Positions 1 through 6,160 are shown, counted from the stretch's first letter. The stretch is 9,879 nt of DNA from Pseudomonadota bacterium (GCA_023416455.1 JAEZHQ010000067.1:1-9879), one strand, 5' to 3'. Made by a program: numbers and translations. Notes: generated by a model from the letters alone, not told the origin.

Positions 1-380
1 TGCTGCACGACACGCTGGAGGACACCGACGCCTCCTATGAGGAGATCGAGCAGCATTTCGGGGCGGAGGTCGCCAGCGTCGTCGCCGAGACCACCGACGA
101 CAAGCGCCTGCGCAAGGCGGAGCGCAAGCAGCGGCAAATCGATGCCGCCCCCACCGCCTCGCCCCGCGCGAAGCTGGTGAAACTGGCCGACAAGGTGTCC
201 AACCTGCGCTCCATGGCGCACAGCCCGCCCGCCGACTGGCCGCTGGAGCGCAAGATCGAGTATTTCGAATGGGCGCACGCGGTGGTCGCGGGCTTGCGCG
301 GCACCGACGCGCGGCTGGAAGGGCTGTTCGACCGCGCCTACGAGGACGGTCTGGCCGAACTGCGCGGCGAGGGGGTCTAG
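1..380 (+). CDS. RelA/SpoT-type HD-domain phosphohydrolase, C-terminal part
   Basis: The reading frame is open from base 3 to the TAG at 378-380 and gives 125 residues; the start lies outside the window. It opens with L-H-D-T-L-E-D-T, the HD...ED motif of the (p)ppGpp hydrolase domain of SpoT/Rel and of small stand-alone hydrolases (MESH1/SAH type). It continues with K-L-A-D-K-V-S-N-L-R, matching the conserved 'LADR-x-N-R' segment that carries another metal/substrate aspartate. The protein ends about 75 residues after that motif, with no synthetase, TGS or ACT domain, so it is likely a small single-domain enzyme of roughly 180 residues that hydrolyses the alarmone (p)ppGpp in the cytoplasm using a metal. 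The stop is followed by a short GC inverted repeat (389-400), a weak terminator candidate. Family assignment is firm. The exact substrate is inferred, since related HD proteins act on other nucleotides. Confidence 0.85.
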   Translation, partial: LHDTLEDTDASYEEIEQHFGAEVASVVAETTDDKRLRKAERKQRQIDAAPTASPRAKLVKLADKVSNLRSMAHSPPADWPLERKIEYFEWAHAVVAGLRGTDARLEGLFDRAYEDGLAELRGEGV

Positions 381-451
381 CCCCATTGCCGCCCCGGCGG
401 TTGATGTGCAGGCGGCTGATCTACCGCAGTGTGACTACATCACGGAAGGCT

Positions 452-485
452 TATAAAGGAGGGGCTAGGTTGACGATCGCGTCAA
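452..485 (+). promoter_or_regulatory. Putative ccoG promoter element and 16-bp inverted repeat
   Basis: The 121-bp gap before ccoG contains a good -10-like TATAAA at 452-457 without a convincing -35. Just downstream lies a perfect inverted repeat, TTGACGATCGCGTCAA, at 470-485 (6-bp arms, 4-bp centre). The half-sites TTGA and TCAA are those of FNR/FixK-family regulators, which commonly control cbb3 genes, but they are separated by 8 bp instead of the usual 6. It is therefore not a canonical anaerobox. If TATAAA is the -10, the repeat lies at about +7 to +22, a position more suited to repression. The promoter call is tentative; the inverted repeat itself is certain. Confidence 0.4.
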
Positions 486-501
486 AGCAAGGTCGCACAC
501 C

Positions 502-1968
502 ATGTCCCTCACCTCCCCGGCCCCTGCGCCCCATGAAGCCGACCAGCCGCGCGAGCGCTGGTTCGTCCACCGCCCCAAGGTCTACGCCGCTGACGTCCAT
601 GGCCGCTTCCGACGGCTGAAATGGCTGGCGCTGGCGATCCTCCTGGGCATCTACTACGTCACACCCTGGCTTCGCTGGGACCGCGGGCCGGGAATCCCGG
701 ATCAGGCGGTGCTGGTCGACATGGTGGGCCGGCGCGCCTATTTCCTGTGGATCGAGATCTGGCCGCAGGAGGTCTACTACCTCACCGGCCTTCTCATCAT
801 CGGCGCCTTCGGCATCTTCTTCGCCACCACCCTGCTGGGCCGTATCTGGTGCGGCTACGCCTGCCCCCAGACGGTCTGGACCGACCTGTTCATGTGGGTG
901 GAGCGCAAGCTGGAAGGCTCGCGCACCGAGCGCATCCGCCTGGACAAGGCGCCGCTGTCGGCCCGCAAGCTGGGGCTGAAGGCGTCGAAGCACGCCATCT
1001 GGCTGGTGATCTCGCTGGTCACCGGCGGCGCCTGGATCTTCTATTTCAACGACGCGCCGACCCTGCTGCGCGAGATCGTGACGGGCGAGGTGTCGTGGAA
1101 GGTTCTGGCCTTCGCCGGGCTGTTCACCGGCACGACCTATTTCTTCGCGGGCTGGGCGCGCGAGCAGATCTGCATCTACGTCTGCCCCTGGCGGAGCTTC
1201 CAGGCGGCGATGGTGGACGAGGACACCTACGTCGTCACCTACCAGGACTGGCGCGGCGAAGGGCGCGCGCCGCTGCGCAAGTCGCAGAGCTGGGAGGAGC
1301 GGACGGCGGAAGGGCTGGGCGACTGCATCGACTGCAAGCTGTGCGTCCATGTCTGCCCGACCGGCACCGACATCCGCAAGGGACAACAGATCTCCTGCAT
1401 CGGCTGCGGCCTGTGCGTGGACGCCTGCAACGACGTGATGGCCCAGGTCGGGCGCCCCGGCGACCTGATCCTGTTCGACACCCGCTCCAACCAGGTCGCC
1501 AAAGCGGAGGGTCAGGCCGCCCCGGTCAAGCTGCTGCGCCCGCGCACGGTGATCTACGCGCTCATCATCCTGGTGGTGGCCGGCATCATGGCGATTTCCC
1601 TGGCGCTGCGCCCGACGCTGGACGTCAGCGTGCTGCGCGACCGGGCGCCGCTCTATGTCCAACTGTCGGGCGGCGCGGTGCAGAACGCCTACACCATCAA
1701 GATCCTGAACAAGACGCACGAGGCGCGGACCTACAGCCTGTCGGTGGACGGGCTGAAGAACGCCGAACTGTCGGTCGCCAGCGTCGACTCCCAGACCGGC
1801 GCTTCGCTGACCCTGACCGCGGAGGCGGACTCGGTGGCCACCTACCGCATCTTCGTCCGCGTTCCGCTGGACGCCGCGAAGCCGGGGCCCACCAACGTGA
1901 CGGTGCTGGCGCGCGACCTGACCAGCGGCGAGACCGGGCGGCACGTCAGCGTGTTCATGGCCCCCTAG
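502..1968 (+). CDS. ccoG: Cytochrome c oxidase accessory protein CcoG (FixG/RdxA)
   Basis: This 488-residue polyferredoxin membrane protein is needed for assembly of cbb3-type cytochrome c oxidase. In Rhodobacter capsulatus CcoG is reported to act as a cupric reductase supplying Cu(I) for the oxidase. Five hydrophobic segments are visible (about 40-56, 94-112, 165-182, 201-217, 347-367). Conserved C-x3-C pairs sit at C117/C121 (G-R-I-W-C-G-Y-A-C-P) and C224/C228. Two 4Fe-4S motifs follow: C275-x2-C278-x2-C281-x3-C285-P and C299-x2-C302-x2-C305-x3-C309, the second lacking the usual proline. The C-terminal ~120 residues form the periplasmic Ig-like FixG_C domain. Length is normal for the family. 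The ATG at 502 is preceded by a weak AAGG (488-491). The gene stands alone: no ccoNOPQ, ccoH, ccoI or ccoS lies beside it in the window, so it is probably transcribed singly and ends at the hairpin at 1978-1995. Confidence 0.96.
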   Translation: MSLTSPAPAPHEADQPRERWFVHRPKVYAADVHGRFRRLKWLALAILLGIYYVTPWLRWDRGPGIPDQAVLVDMVGRRAYFLWIEIWPQEVYYLTGLLIIGAFGIFFATTLLGRIWCGYACPQTVWTDLFMWVERKLEGSRTERIRLDKAPLSARKLGLKASKHAIWLVISLVTGGAWIFYFNDAPTLLREIVTGEVSWKVLAFAGLFTGTTYFFAGWAREQICIYVCPWRSFQAAMVDEDTYVVTYQDWRGEGRAPLRKSQSWEERTAEGLGDCIDCKLCVHVCPTGTDIRKGQQISCIGCGLCVDACNDVMAQVGRPGDLILFDTRSNQVAKAEGQAAPVKLLRPRTVIYALIILVVAGIMAISLALRPTLDVSVLRDRAPLYVQLSGGAVQNAYTIKILNKTHEARTYSLSVDGLKNAELSVASVDSQTGASLTLTAEADSVATYRIFVRVPLDAAKPGPTNVTVLARDLTSGETGRHVSVFMAP

Positions 1969-1977
1969 GCCGTCAGG

Positions 1978-2000
1978 CCGCCCATTCGTGGGCGGAGTTT
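1978..2000 (+). terminator. Hairpin terminator between ccoG and the convergent dehydratase gene
   Basis: A perfect 7-bp stem (CCGCCCA at 1978-1984, TGGGCGG at 1989-1995) closes a stable TTCG tetraloop and is followed by AGTTT. It lies 9 bp after the ccoG stop and 16 bp before the end of the opposing gene. The short T-run favours the plus strand, so it mainly serves ccoG. Confidence 0.6.
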
Positions 2001-2011
2001 GGAAAACCTGC

Positions 2012-3001
2012 TTAGGCCGCAAGCGTCTGGACCCCGAGCGTGCGCACCAGCGTGCCGGGGTCCACGTTGCGGCCGGACAGCACGGCGACAGTCCGGCCCC
2101 CCGCCGGCACCTTCCCGGCCAGCAGGGCCGCCACCGCGGCGGCTCCGGCACCCTCCGCCACCATGCCGAAGGAGCCGTGCAGGGTACGCATCGCCGCCGC
2201 GACCTCCGCCTCCTCCACCTCGACCAGAGCGTCCACGAAACCGGCCAGCAGCGCTTGCGGCAGCTTGCCCAGGGCGTCCACCGCGATCCCGTCCGCGAGC
2301 GTCGGTCCCCGCCGGCGCGCCAGCCGCACCCCGACCACGGTGACGGAGGGCCTGCGCACCTTCACCGCCGCCGCCATTCCGGCCAGCAAGCCACCGCCGC
2401 CCACCGGCACCACCAGCGTGGCCAGATCCGGGCGGTCGGCCAGCACCTCCAGCCCCACCGTCCCCTGACCGGCGATCACGTCGGGATCGTCGTAGGGATG
2501 CACGAAGGTCAGCCGCCGTTCCGCCGCCAGTTTCAGCGCGCGGGTCTTCGCCTCCCCCACCGTGGCGCCGGACAGCACGACCTCGGCGCCCAGCGCCTCC
2601 GTCCGCTCCACCTTGCAGCGCGGCGCGGTGACCGGCATGACGATGGTCGCCTTCACCCCCAACCGCTGGGCGTGCAGCGCCAAGCCGGCGGCGTGGTTGC
2701 CCGCGGACATGGCGACGACTCCCGCCGCGCGCTCCGGCGCCGTCAGGCGCAGCAGGCGGTTCAGGGCGCCGCGCTCCTTGAAGGCGCCGGTCGCCTGGAA
2801 GGTCTCGGCCTTCAGCCAGACGTCTCCGCCTTGGGCGCATCCCAGGGACGGCGCGTGCAGCAGCGGCGTGCGGACGATCCGCCCGCTCAGCCGCTCGGCG
2901 GCGTCCTCGATGGCGGACAGGGGGAGCCAGGACGGCAAACGGTCTTCGGTATCGGTGCGTTTGGCAATGGAAGGCAGACGGGTGGCGTGCGCGGACGGCA
3001 T
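2012..3001 (-). CDS. Threonine/serine dehydratase, PLP fold-type II (catabolic type)
   Basis: This 329-residue cytoplasmic enzyme removes ammonia from threonine (to 2-oxobutanoate) or serine (to pyruvate) using pyridoxal phosphate. K75 in T-G-A-F-K-E-R-G-A is the Schiff-base lysine. S-A-G-N-H (99-103) binds the substrate carboxylate, and the glycine loop V-G-G-G-G-L (200-205) holds the PLP phosphate. The late S-G-R-N-V-D segment (309-314) corresponds to the family's S-G-G-N motif that contacts the PLP ring. There is no C-terminal ACT-like regulatory domain, so it resembles short TdcB-type enzymes more than full-length biosynthetic IlvA. A related activity such as serine racemase or hydroxyaspartate dehydratase cannot be excluded. 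The start at 3001 is backed by GAGGA (3010-3014, minus strand) with 8-nt spacing. It converges on ccoG and has a long, structured leader upstream. Confidence 0.88.
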   Translation of the reverse strand: MPSAHATRLPSIAKRTDTEDRLPSWLPLSAIEDAAERLSGRIVRTPLLHAPSLGCAQGGDVWLKAETFQATGAFKERGALNRLLRLTAPERAAGVVAMSAGNHAAGLALHAQRLGVKATIVMPVTAPRCKVERTEALGAEVVLSGATVGEAKTRALKLAAERRLTFVHPYDDPDVIAGQGTVGLEVLADRPDLATLVVPVGGGGLLAGMAAAVKVRRPSVTVVGVRLARRRGPTLADGIAVDALGKLPQALLAGFVDALVEVEEAEVAAAMRTLHGSFGMVAEGAGAAAVAALLAGKVPAGGRTVAVLSGRNVDPGTLVRTLGVQTLAA

Positions 3002-3057
3002 CGCGGAAGTCCTCGGACGGAGGGTGCGGACTGGGGGCGGAAAAGCAAGGCGCGAAA

Positions 3058-3081
3058 CCCGGCCCGCGTCAGCGGACCGGG
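3058..3081 (-). terminator. Candidate attenuator hairpin in the dehydratase leader
   Basis: Read on the minus strand, CCCGGTCCGC, loop TGAC and GCGGGCCGGG form a 10-bp stem with one G-U wobble, followed at once by TTT. On the plus strand the same position is a C-A mismatch, so the stem is complete only in the minus transcript. It lies 56 bp upstream of the dehydratase start and downstream of a possible leader ORF, which fits conditional termination better than the end of another gene. The T-run is short, so termination is not assured. Confidence 0.45.
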
Positions 3082-3107
3082 CCGATAATTCGCGCAGAGC
3101 CCCGCAT
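3069..3107 (-). CDS. Possible 12-residue leader peptide
   Basis: On the minus strand ATG at 3107-3105 opens MRGSARIIGPVR and stops at TGA (3071-3069). The stop codon falls exactly in the four-base loop of the downstream hairpin. GGAG lies 3 nt before the ATG, a little close for a Shine-Dalgarno site. The two consecutive Ile codons (ATT ATC) plus a Val codon are of interest because the gene below is a threonine dehydratase, an enzyme linked to isoleucine supply. Start and Shine-Dalgarno sequence are enclosed by an alternative 7-bp pairing (3093-3099 with 3124-3130). This is a small ORF that could occur by chance; translation is unproven. Confidence 0.3.
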   Translation of the reverse strand: MRGSARIIGPVR

Positions 3108-3579
3108 TCGCTCCGCCAGGAGACTCTGCGGACGGACGCAGGAACGGGTCAGGGGATGATGACGGACCGGATTGCGGGTTCCGGAAGACCCAGGGCGTAC
3201 GGACACGCCACACTCCACACGAGATTGCGAAGACGAACGCTCGCGGTCCGGCGCCCTCTGTCAGAGCGCCGGGGCGGTAATTCGCATTCGGTTCAGGTGC
3301 GGGGTCGATCGCATGTCAACAGGCTGCCCCAGGACGGCGGCCCCGGTCAAGCCCTTCCCTCCCCCCTTCCCGCCTGGTGGAAGCGCTCCATCGACAACCG
3401 AAAGGACAAGAAAGTCCGCATCGAAACCGATTTCTGGCCGCACCCATGACCATCGGAACAAGTTTTCCGCTTTAAAATCCATTGTTGCGTCGCCAATAAT
3501 TGTGATCACCAACCATCACTCTTCTCCGATTGATGGGAATTGCGGACTCATGCATGCAAGAGTAACCATGGAGGAAGAG

Positions 3580-4275
3580 ATGAACGTCTTGGCGGTCCAG
3601 ACGGCGCTTCAATCCCAAGGGTTCGATCCTGGTTCATTGGATGGCGTATGGGGACGGAAGACCATCGCTGCGGTCATCAAATTTCAGCAGGCGCGGGGTC
3701 TGGTACCGGACGGTGTGGTCGGCCCCCACACGGCGCGCGCCCTTTTCACGACCGCATCCCCGCCGGGAGTCACCGATGCCCTGGTCTGGATGGACGAGGC
3801 CAAGCGGCTGATGGGGACCAAGGAAGTTTCCGGTGACGGTTCGAACAAGGTGATCCTGCAATGGGCGGACAATCTGGACATCCATTACCCGAACGACGAC
3901 ATCCCTTGGTGCGGCCTTTTCGTTGCGCACTGCATCGGGGCCACCCTTCCTCTGGAACCGCTTCCCAACAACCCTCTTGGCGCCCGGAACTGGCTTAAAT
4001 TCGGGAAGCCCTGCGAGCCCGCCTGGGGCGCGATCCTGGTGTTCTGGCGGGGCTCGCAGACCGGATGGCAGGGACATGTGGGCTTCTGCGCCGGCATGGA
4101 CAACGACGCGTACCACGTTCTGGGCGGCAACCAGTCGAACAGCGTCAGCATCGCCCGAATCGCCAAGAACCGTCGTTTGGGCGCCTGCTGGCCGGCGACA
4201 TCGCCCGACCTGTCCACGGGCGCGCTGGTCGCTTCCGCTCCGGTGGGGGGTGCGGTGTCGGTGAACGAGGCGTAA
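3580..4275 (+). CDS. Peptidoglycan-binding, TIGR02594-like lysin (putative cell-wall hydrolase)
   Basis: The product has 231 residues. Residues 3-56 form a PG_binding_1 domain (V-Q-T-A-L-Q, G-x-x-P-G-x-L-D-G-V-W-G, T-I-A-A-V-I-K-F-Q, G-L-V-P-D-G-V-V-G-P-x-T). Residues ~70-205 look like the TIGR02594/NlpC-P60-CHAP fold, with probable catalytic C111 (D-I-P-W-C-G-L-F-V), H166 (W-Q-G-H-V-G-F) and a polar N184 (G-G-N-Q-S-N). The expected role is binding peptidoglycan and cutting peptide or amide bonds. Of three in-frame ATGs (3550, 3568, 3580) the last is chosen because GGAGG (3570-3574) sits 5 nt before it and the PG-binding repeat starts immediately. There is no signal peptide or membrane segment, so it resembles a phage-type endolysin, yet no holin or other phage gene is adjacent. 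The AT-richer upstream DNA may indicate acquisition. The exact bond cleaved is unknown. Confidence 0.82.
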   Translation: MNVLAVQTALQSQGFDPGSLDGVWGRKTIAAVIKFQQARGLVPDGVVGPHTARALFTTASPPGVTDALVWMDEAKRLMGTKEVSGDGSNKVILQWADNLDIHYPNDDIPWCGLFVAHCIGATLPLEPLPNNPLGARNWLKFGKPCEPAWGAILVFWRGSQTGWQGHVGFCAGMDNDAYHVLGGNQSNSVSIARIAKNRRLGACWPATSPDLSTGALVASAPVGGAVSVNEA

Positions 4276-4290
4276 AAGGCATCGGGCAAT

Positions 4291-4322
4291 GACGGGCGGG
4301 CCGGCGAAGGGAGCGGCCCGTC
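4291..4322. terminator. GC hairpin between the convergent lysin and MoxR genes
   Basis: Two alternative 7-bp stems share the right arm: CGGGCCG (4297-4303) with CGGCCCG (4314-4320), or GACGGGC (4291-4297) with GCCCGTC (4316-4322). It sits in the 50-bp gap between the two convergent stop codons, so it can serve both strands. There is no T-run on either side, so termination strength is uncertain. Confidence 0.4.
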
Positions 4323-4325
4323 CCC

Positions 4326-5171
4326 TTACCGCCCTTCCCGCTTGGCGAGAAAAGCCAGCCGTTCCAGCAGGTGCACGTCCTGCTCGTTCTTCAAAAGCGC
4401 GCCGCACAGCGGCGGGATGAGGCTGTGGGCGTCCTTGGCGCGCAGGGTCTCGGGGTCCACATCCTCGACCATCAGGAGCTTGATCCAGTCGAGAAGCTCC
4501 GAGGTGGAGGGCTTCTTCTTCAGCCCCGGCACCTCGCGAAGGCTGTAGAACAGCGACATCGCCTCGCGCAGCAGGTCCTGCTTCAGGCCCGGATAATGGA
4601 CCTCCACGATCCGCTCCATCGTGTCGCGGTCGGGAAAGCGGATGTAGTGGAAGAAGCAGCGGCGCAGGAAGGCGTCCGGCAATTCCTTCTCGTTGTTGGA
4701 GGTGATGATGACGAGGGGGCGCCGCGCCGCCTTGACCGTCTGCCGCGTCTCGTAGACATGGAACTCCATGCGGTCGAGTTCGAGCAGCAGGTCGTTGGGA
4801 AACTCGATGTCGGCCTTGTCGATCTCGTCGATGAGCAGGACCGGCGCCTCCGGCGCCTCGAAGGCCTCCCACAGCTTGCCGCGCACGATGTAGTTGGCGA
4901 TGTCGCGGACCCGCTCCTCGCCGAGCTGGCTGTCGCGCAGGCGGCTGACCGCGTCATACTCGTAAAGGCCCTGCTGGGCCTTGGTGGTGGACTTGATGTG
5001 CCACTGGAGCAGCGGCTTGCCCAGGGCGCGGGCGATCTCCTGGGCCAGCACGGTCTTGCCGGTTCCGGGCTCCCCCTTCACCAGCAGCGGGCGTTGCAGC
5101 GTGATCGCGGCGTTGACCGCCACCATCAGATCCTCGGTGGCGACATAGGTGTCGGTGCCGGTGAAGCGCAT
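4326..5171 (-). CDS. MoxR-family AAA+ ATPase (CoxD-like)
   Basis: The product has 281 residues, typical of the short MoxR/CoxD group. These ATPases act as chaperone-like machines that mature or activate enzyme complexes, usually with a von Willebrand A (VWA/CoxE) partner. Walker A is G33-E-P-G-T-G-K-T40, Walker B is L-L-I-D-E-I-D (112-118), sensor 1 is I-T-S-N-N (156-160), and arginines 170-171 in A-F-L-R-R-C fit the arginine-finger position. The segment H-I-K-S-T-T-K-A-Q-Q-G-L-Y-E-Y-D (58-73) is characteristic of this subgroup. The ATG at 5171 is chosen because the family's N-terminal R-F-T-G-T-D-x-Y starts there; the frame stays open upstream to 5312 but adds unrelated sequence. The VWA/CoxE gene commonly found just downstream is missing, as the next gene on that side is the opposing lysin. 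Its target is therefore unknown. Confidence 0.93.
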   Translation of the reverse strand: MRFTGTDTYVATEDLMVAVNAAITLQRPLLVKGEPGTGKTVLAQEIARALGKPLLQWHIKSTTKAQQGLYEYDAVSRLRDSQLGEERVRDIANYIVRGKLWEAFEAPEAPVLLIDEIDKADIEFPNDLLLELDRMEFHVYETRQTVKAARRPLVIITSNNEKELPDAFLRRCFFHYIRFPDRDTMERIVEVHYPGLKQDLLREAMSLFYSLREVPGLKKKPSTSELLDWIKLLMVEDVDPETLRAKDAHSLIPPLCGALLKNEQDVHLLERLAFLAKREGR

Positions 5172-5238
5172 GCCTGTTCGGTCCTGTCTCGTCAACGCGG
5201 GTGGCCTGCGGCCAGCCGCATCCTTCCAGCAGCCGCGG

Positions 5239-5252
5239 CGCCTTGCAAGGCG
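5239..5252. promoter_or_regulatory. 14-bp perfect palindrome in a divergent promoter region
   Basis: CGCCTTGCAAGGCG is self-complementary over all 14 bases. It lies near the middle of the 139-bp gap between the divergently transcribed MoxR (start 5171) and DUF962 (start 5311) genes, a natural position for an operator acting on both. No regulator gene is adjacent, and no clear -35/-10 pairs could be assigned on either strand. Confidence 0.35.
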
Positions 5253-5310
5253 GAACCGATGGGGGGACGGACCGTTCCCGTCGCAATGCCCCGCCGAAGG
5301 ATGGCCCGCC

Positions 5311-5673
5311 ATGCCCGATCCCCGCTTCTGGCCCGCCTATCTGGCCGAGCACCGCGCCCCGGCGAACCGCGCCCTGCACGTCACCGGCACGCTGACGGCG
5401 ACGGCGCTGCTGGCCGTGGGGCTGATCCGGCGCGACCGGCGGGCGCTGCTGGCCGCCCCGCTGGTTGGCTACGGCCTGGCTTGGCTGGGGCATCTGCTGG
5501 TCGAGGGCAACCGGCCGAAGACCCCGGAGGCGCCGCTCGCCTCGCTGGCCGCCGACTACCGGATGCTCGGCCTCGCCCTGACCGGCCGGCTGGGGGACGA
5601 GTTCCGGCGCCACGGAATCGCCGACCGGCCGGGCCTCAAGCCTCGTGCTGCGATCCCACGATGTAGGGCGTGA
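5311..5673 (+). CDS. DUF962/Mpo1-like integral membrane protein
   Basis: This small protein of 120 residues has the DUF962 (Mpo1-like) signature: H14-R-A-P-A-N19-R-A-L-H23-x-x-G near the N-terminus and G60-H61-x3-E65-x-N67-R-P after the second hydrophobic stretch. Two membrane segments are likely (about 26-39 and 47-63). Yeast Mpo1 is an Fe(II)-dependent dioxygenase that degrades 2-hydroxy fatty acids, and the histidines are the presumed iron ligands. Whether this bacterial homologue has the same substrate is not known. ATG 5311 has GAAGGA about 10 nt upstream and matches the usual family start. The 3' end runs 38 bp past the opposing stop codon into the hemerythrin gene, so the last dozen residues (P-R-A-A-I-P-R-C-R-A end) are probably not conserved. 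Confidence 0.85.
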   Translation: MPDPRFWPAYLAEHRAPANRALHVTGTLTATALLAVGLIRRDRRALLAAPLVGYGLAWLGHLLVEGNRPKTPEAPLASLAADYRMLGLALTGRLGDEFRRHGIADRPGLKPRAAIPRCRA

Positions 5674-6052
5674 TCTTCGTGTCCACCATGATGATGTGGT
5701 GGACCAGCCAGTCGGCCGTGAAGTCGTAAATCCGCCCGGCCGCCACCTTGGTCGGCGTGTTCATGAACTCGGCGCTGATGTCGTGCAGCGCCCTCTTGGC
5801 GGTGTCGTGCAGGGTCTTGTGATCGGCATAGCCCGGATAGTCGACGGCGAGCATCAGCTTTTCCTCGCGGTCGAAATGGGACTTCGTGTATTCGAACAGA
5901 TGAAGGATCGTGTGGGCGACCAGCCTTGCGTCGTAGCGGGCCTGATTGATCGCCTGGTCGAGGTCGTTCAGGTGGCGGATCAGCCGCTTGTGGTCCTCGT
6001 CGATGCGATCGACCCCCACGCTCATTCGGCTGCGCCAGGCGATGTGCGGCAT
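5636..6052 (-). CDS. Bacteriohemerythrin (single-domain)
   Basis: The product has 138 residues and is a four-helix O2-binding di-iron protein. All seven expected iron ligands can be placed: H21 (D-E-D-H-K), H51 and E55 (H-L-F-E-Y), H78 and H82 (H-K-T-L-H), and H119 with D124 (H-I-I-M-V-D). The N-terminal W6 followed by S-V-G-V-D-x-I-D-E-D-H is typical of bacterial members. No signalling domain is attached, so it probably acts in the cytoplasm in O2 storage, delivery or sensing. The ATG at 6052 is supported by ACGGAG with 6-nt spacing on the minus strand and by the family N-terminus. The frame is open to 6160, but the extra residues are not hemerythrin-like. The gene overlaps the convergent DUF962 gene by 38 bp and lies downstream of alaS on the same strand. 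Confidence 0.92.
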   Translation of the reverse strand: MPHIAWRSRMSVGVDRIDEDHKRLIRHLNDLDQAINQARYDARLVAHTILHLFEYTKSHFDREEKLMLAVDYPGYADHKTLHDTAKRALHDISAEFMNTPTKVAAGRIYDFTADWLVHHIIMVDTKITPYIVGSQHEA

Positions 6053-6088
6053 GGCACGCTCCGTGGACCGGCAAGTCTCCCGGGGTCG

Positions 6089-6118
6089 AAGGTACGGGGC
6101 CGGGCCGCGGGCGTTCAA
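6089..6118 (-). promoter_or_regulatory. Possible promoter of the hemerythrin gene
   Basis: On the minus strand TTGAAC (6118-6113) and TACCTT (6094-6089) are separated by 18 bp and would give a transcript start about 30 nt upstream of the ATG at 6052. The match to the sigma-70 consensus is moderate at -35 and weak at -10. Confidence 0.3.
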
Positions 6119-6160
6119 GCGGATGCGGGCGACGGTGGTTGCGACACGACGAAGCAGCAC

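Larger units (their letters stand above)
3002..3579. other. Intergenic region between the dehydratase and lysin genes
   Basis: 578 bp without a supported full-size gene, lying between divergent genes. The left half (3002-3320) is GC-rich. On the minus strand it contains hairpins at 3058-3081, 3093-3130 and 3248-3272 and a small ORF at 3069-3107, listed separately where supported. A perfect TTGACA on the minus strand (3314-3319) could be a -35 box for a long dehydratase leader, but the expected -10 is poor. The right part (about 3460-3560) is much more AT-rich than the surroundings, includes the palindrome GTGATCAC at 3502-3509, and presumably carries the lysin promoter; I could not assign -35/-10 boxes. 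Confidence 0.6.

Noticed and set aside
430..444. TGTGA-N5-TCACG as a CRP-type site before ccoG
   Set aside because: The central gap is 5 bp, not the required 6, and the position relative to the -10 candidate does not suit an activator.
451..2151. Long minus-strand open frame opposite ccoG
   Set aside because: Its translation is Arg/Ala/Asp-rich low-complexity typical of antisense frames in GC-rich DNA, and it lies over a well-recognised ccoG.
3455..3486. GGAAC...GTT resembling an EcfG general-stress promoter before the lysin gene
   Set aside because: The gap between GGAAC and GTT is 24 bp, well above the 16-19 bp of that promoter class.
3261..3512. 83-codon minus-strand frame (TTG start) upstream of the lysin gene
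   Set aside because: No recognisable motif, a rare start codon, composition shifts along its length, and it covers the likely promoter region of the lysin gene.
3550..3570. Earlier in-frame ATGs for the lysin (3550, 3568)
   Set aside because: The strong GGAGG at 3570-3574 serves ATG 3580, and the added residues do not extend the PG-binding domain or make a signal peptide.
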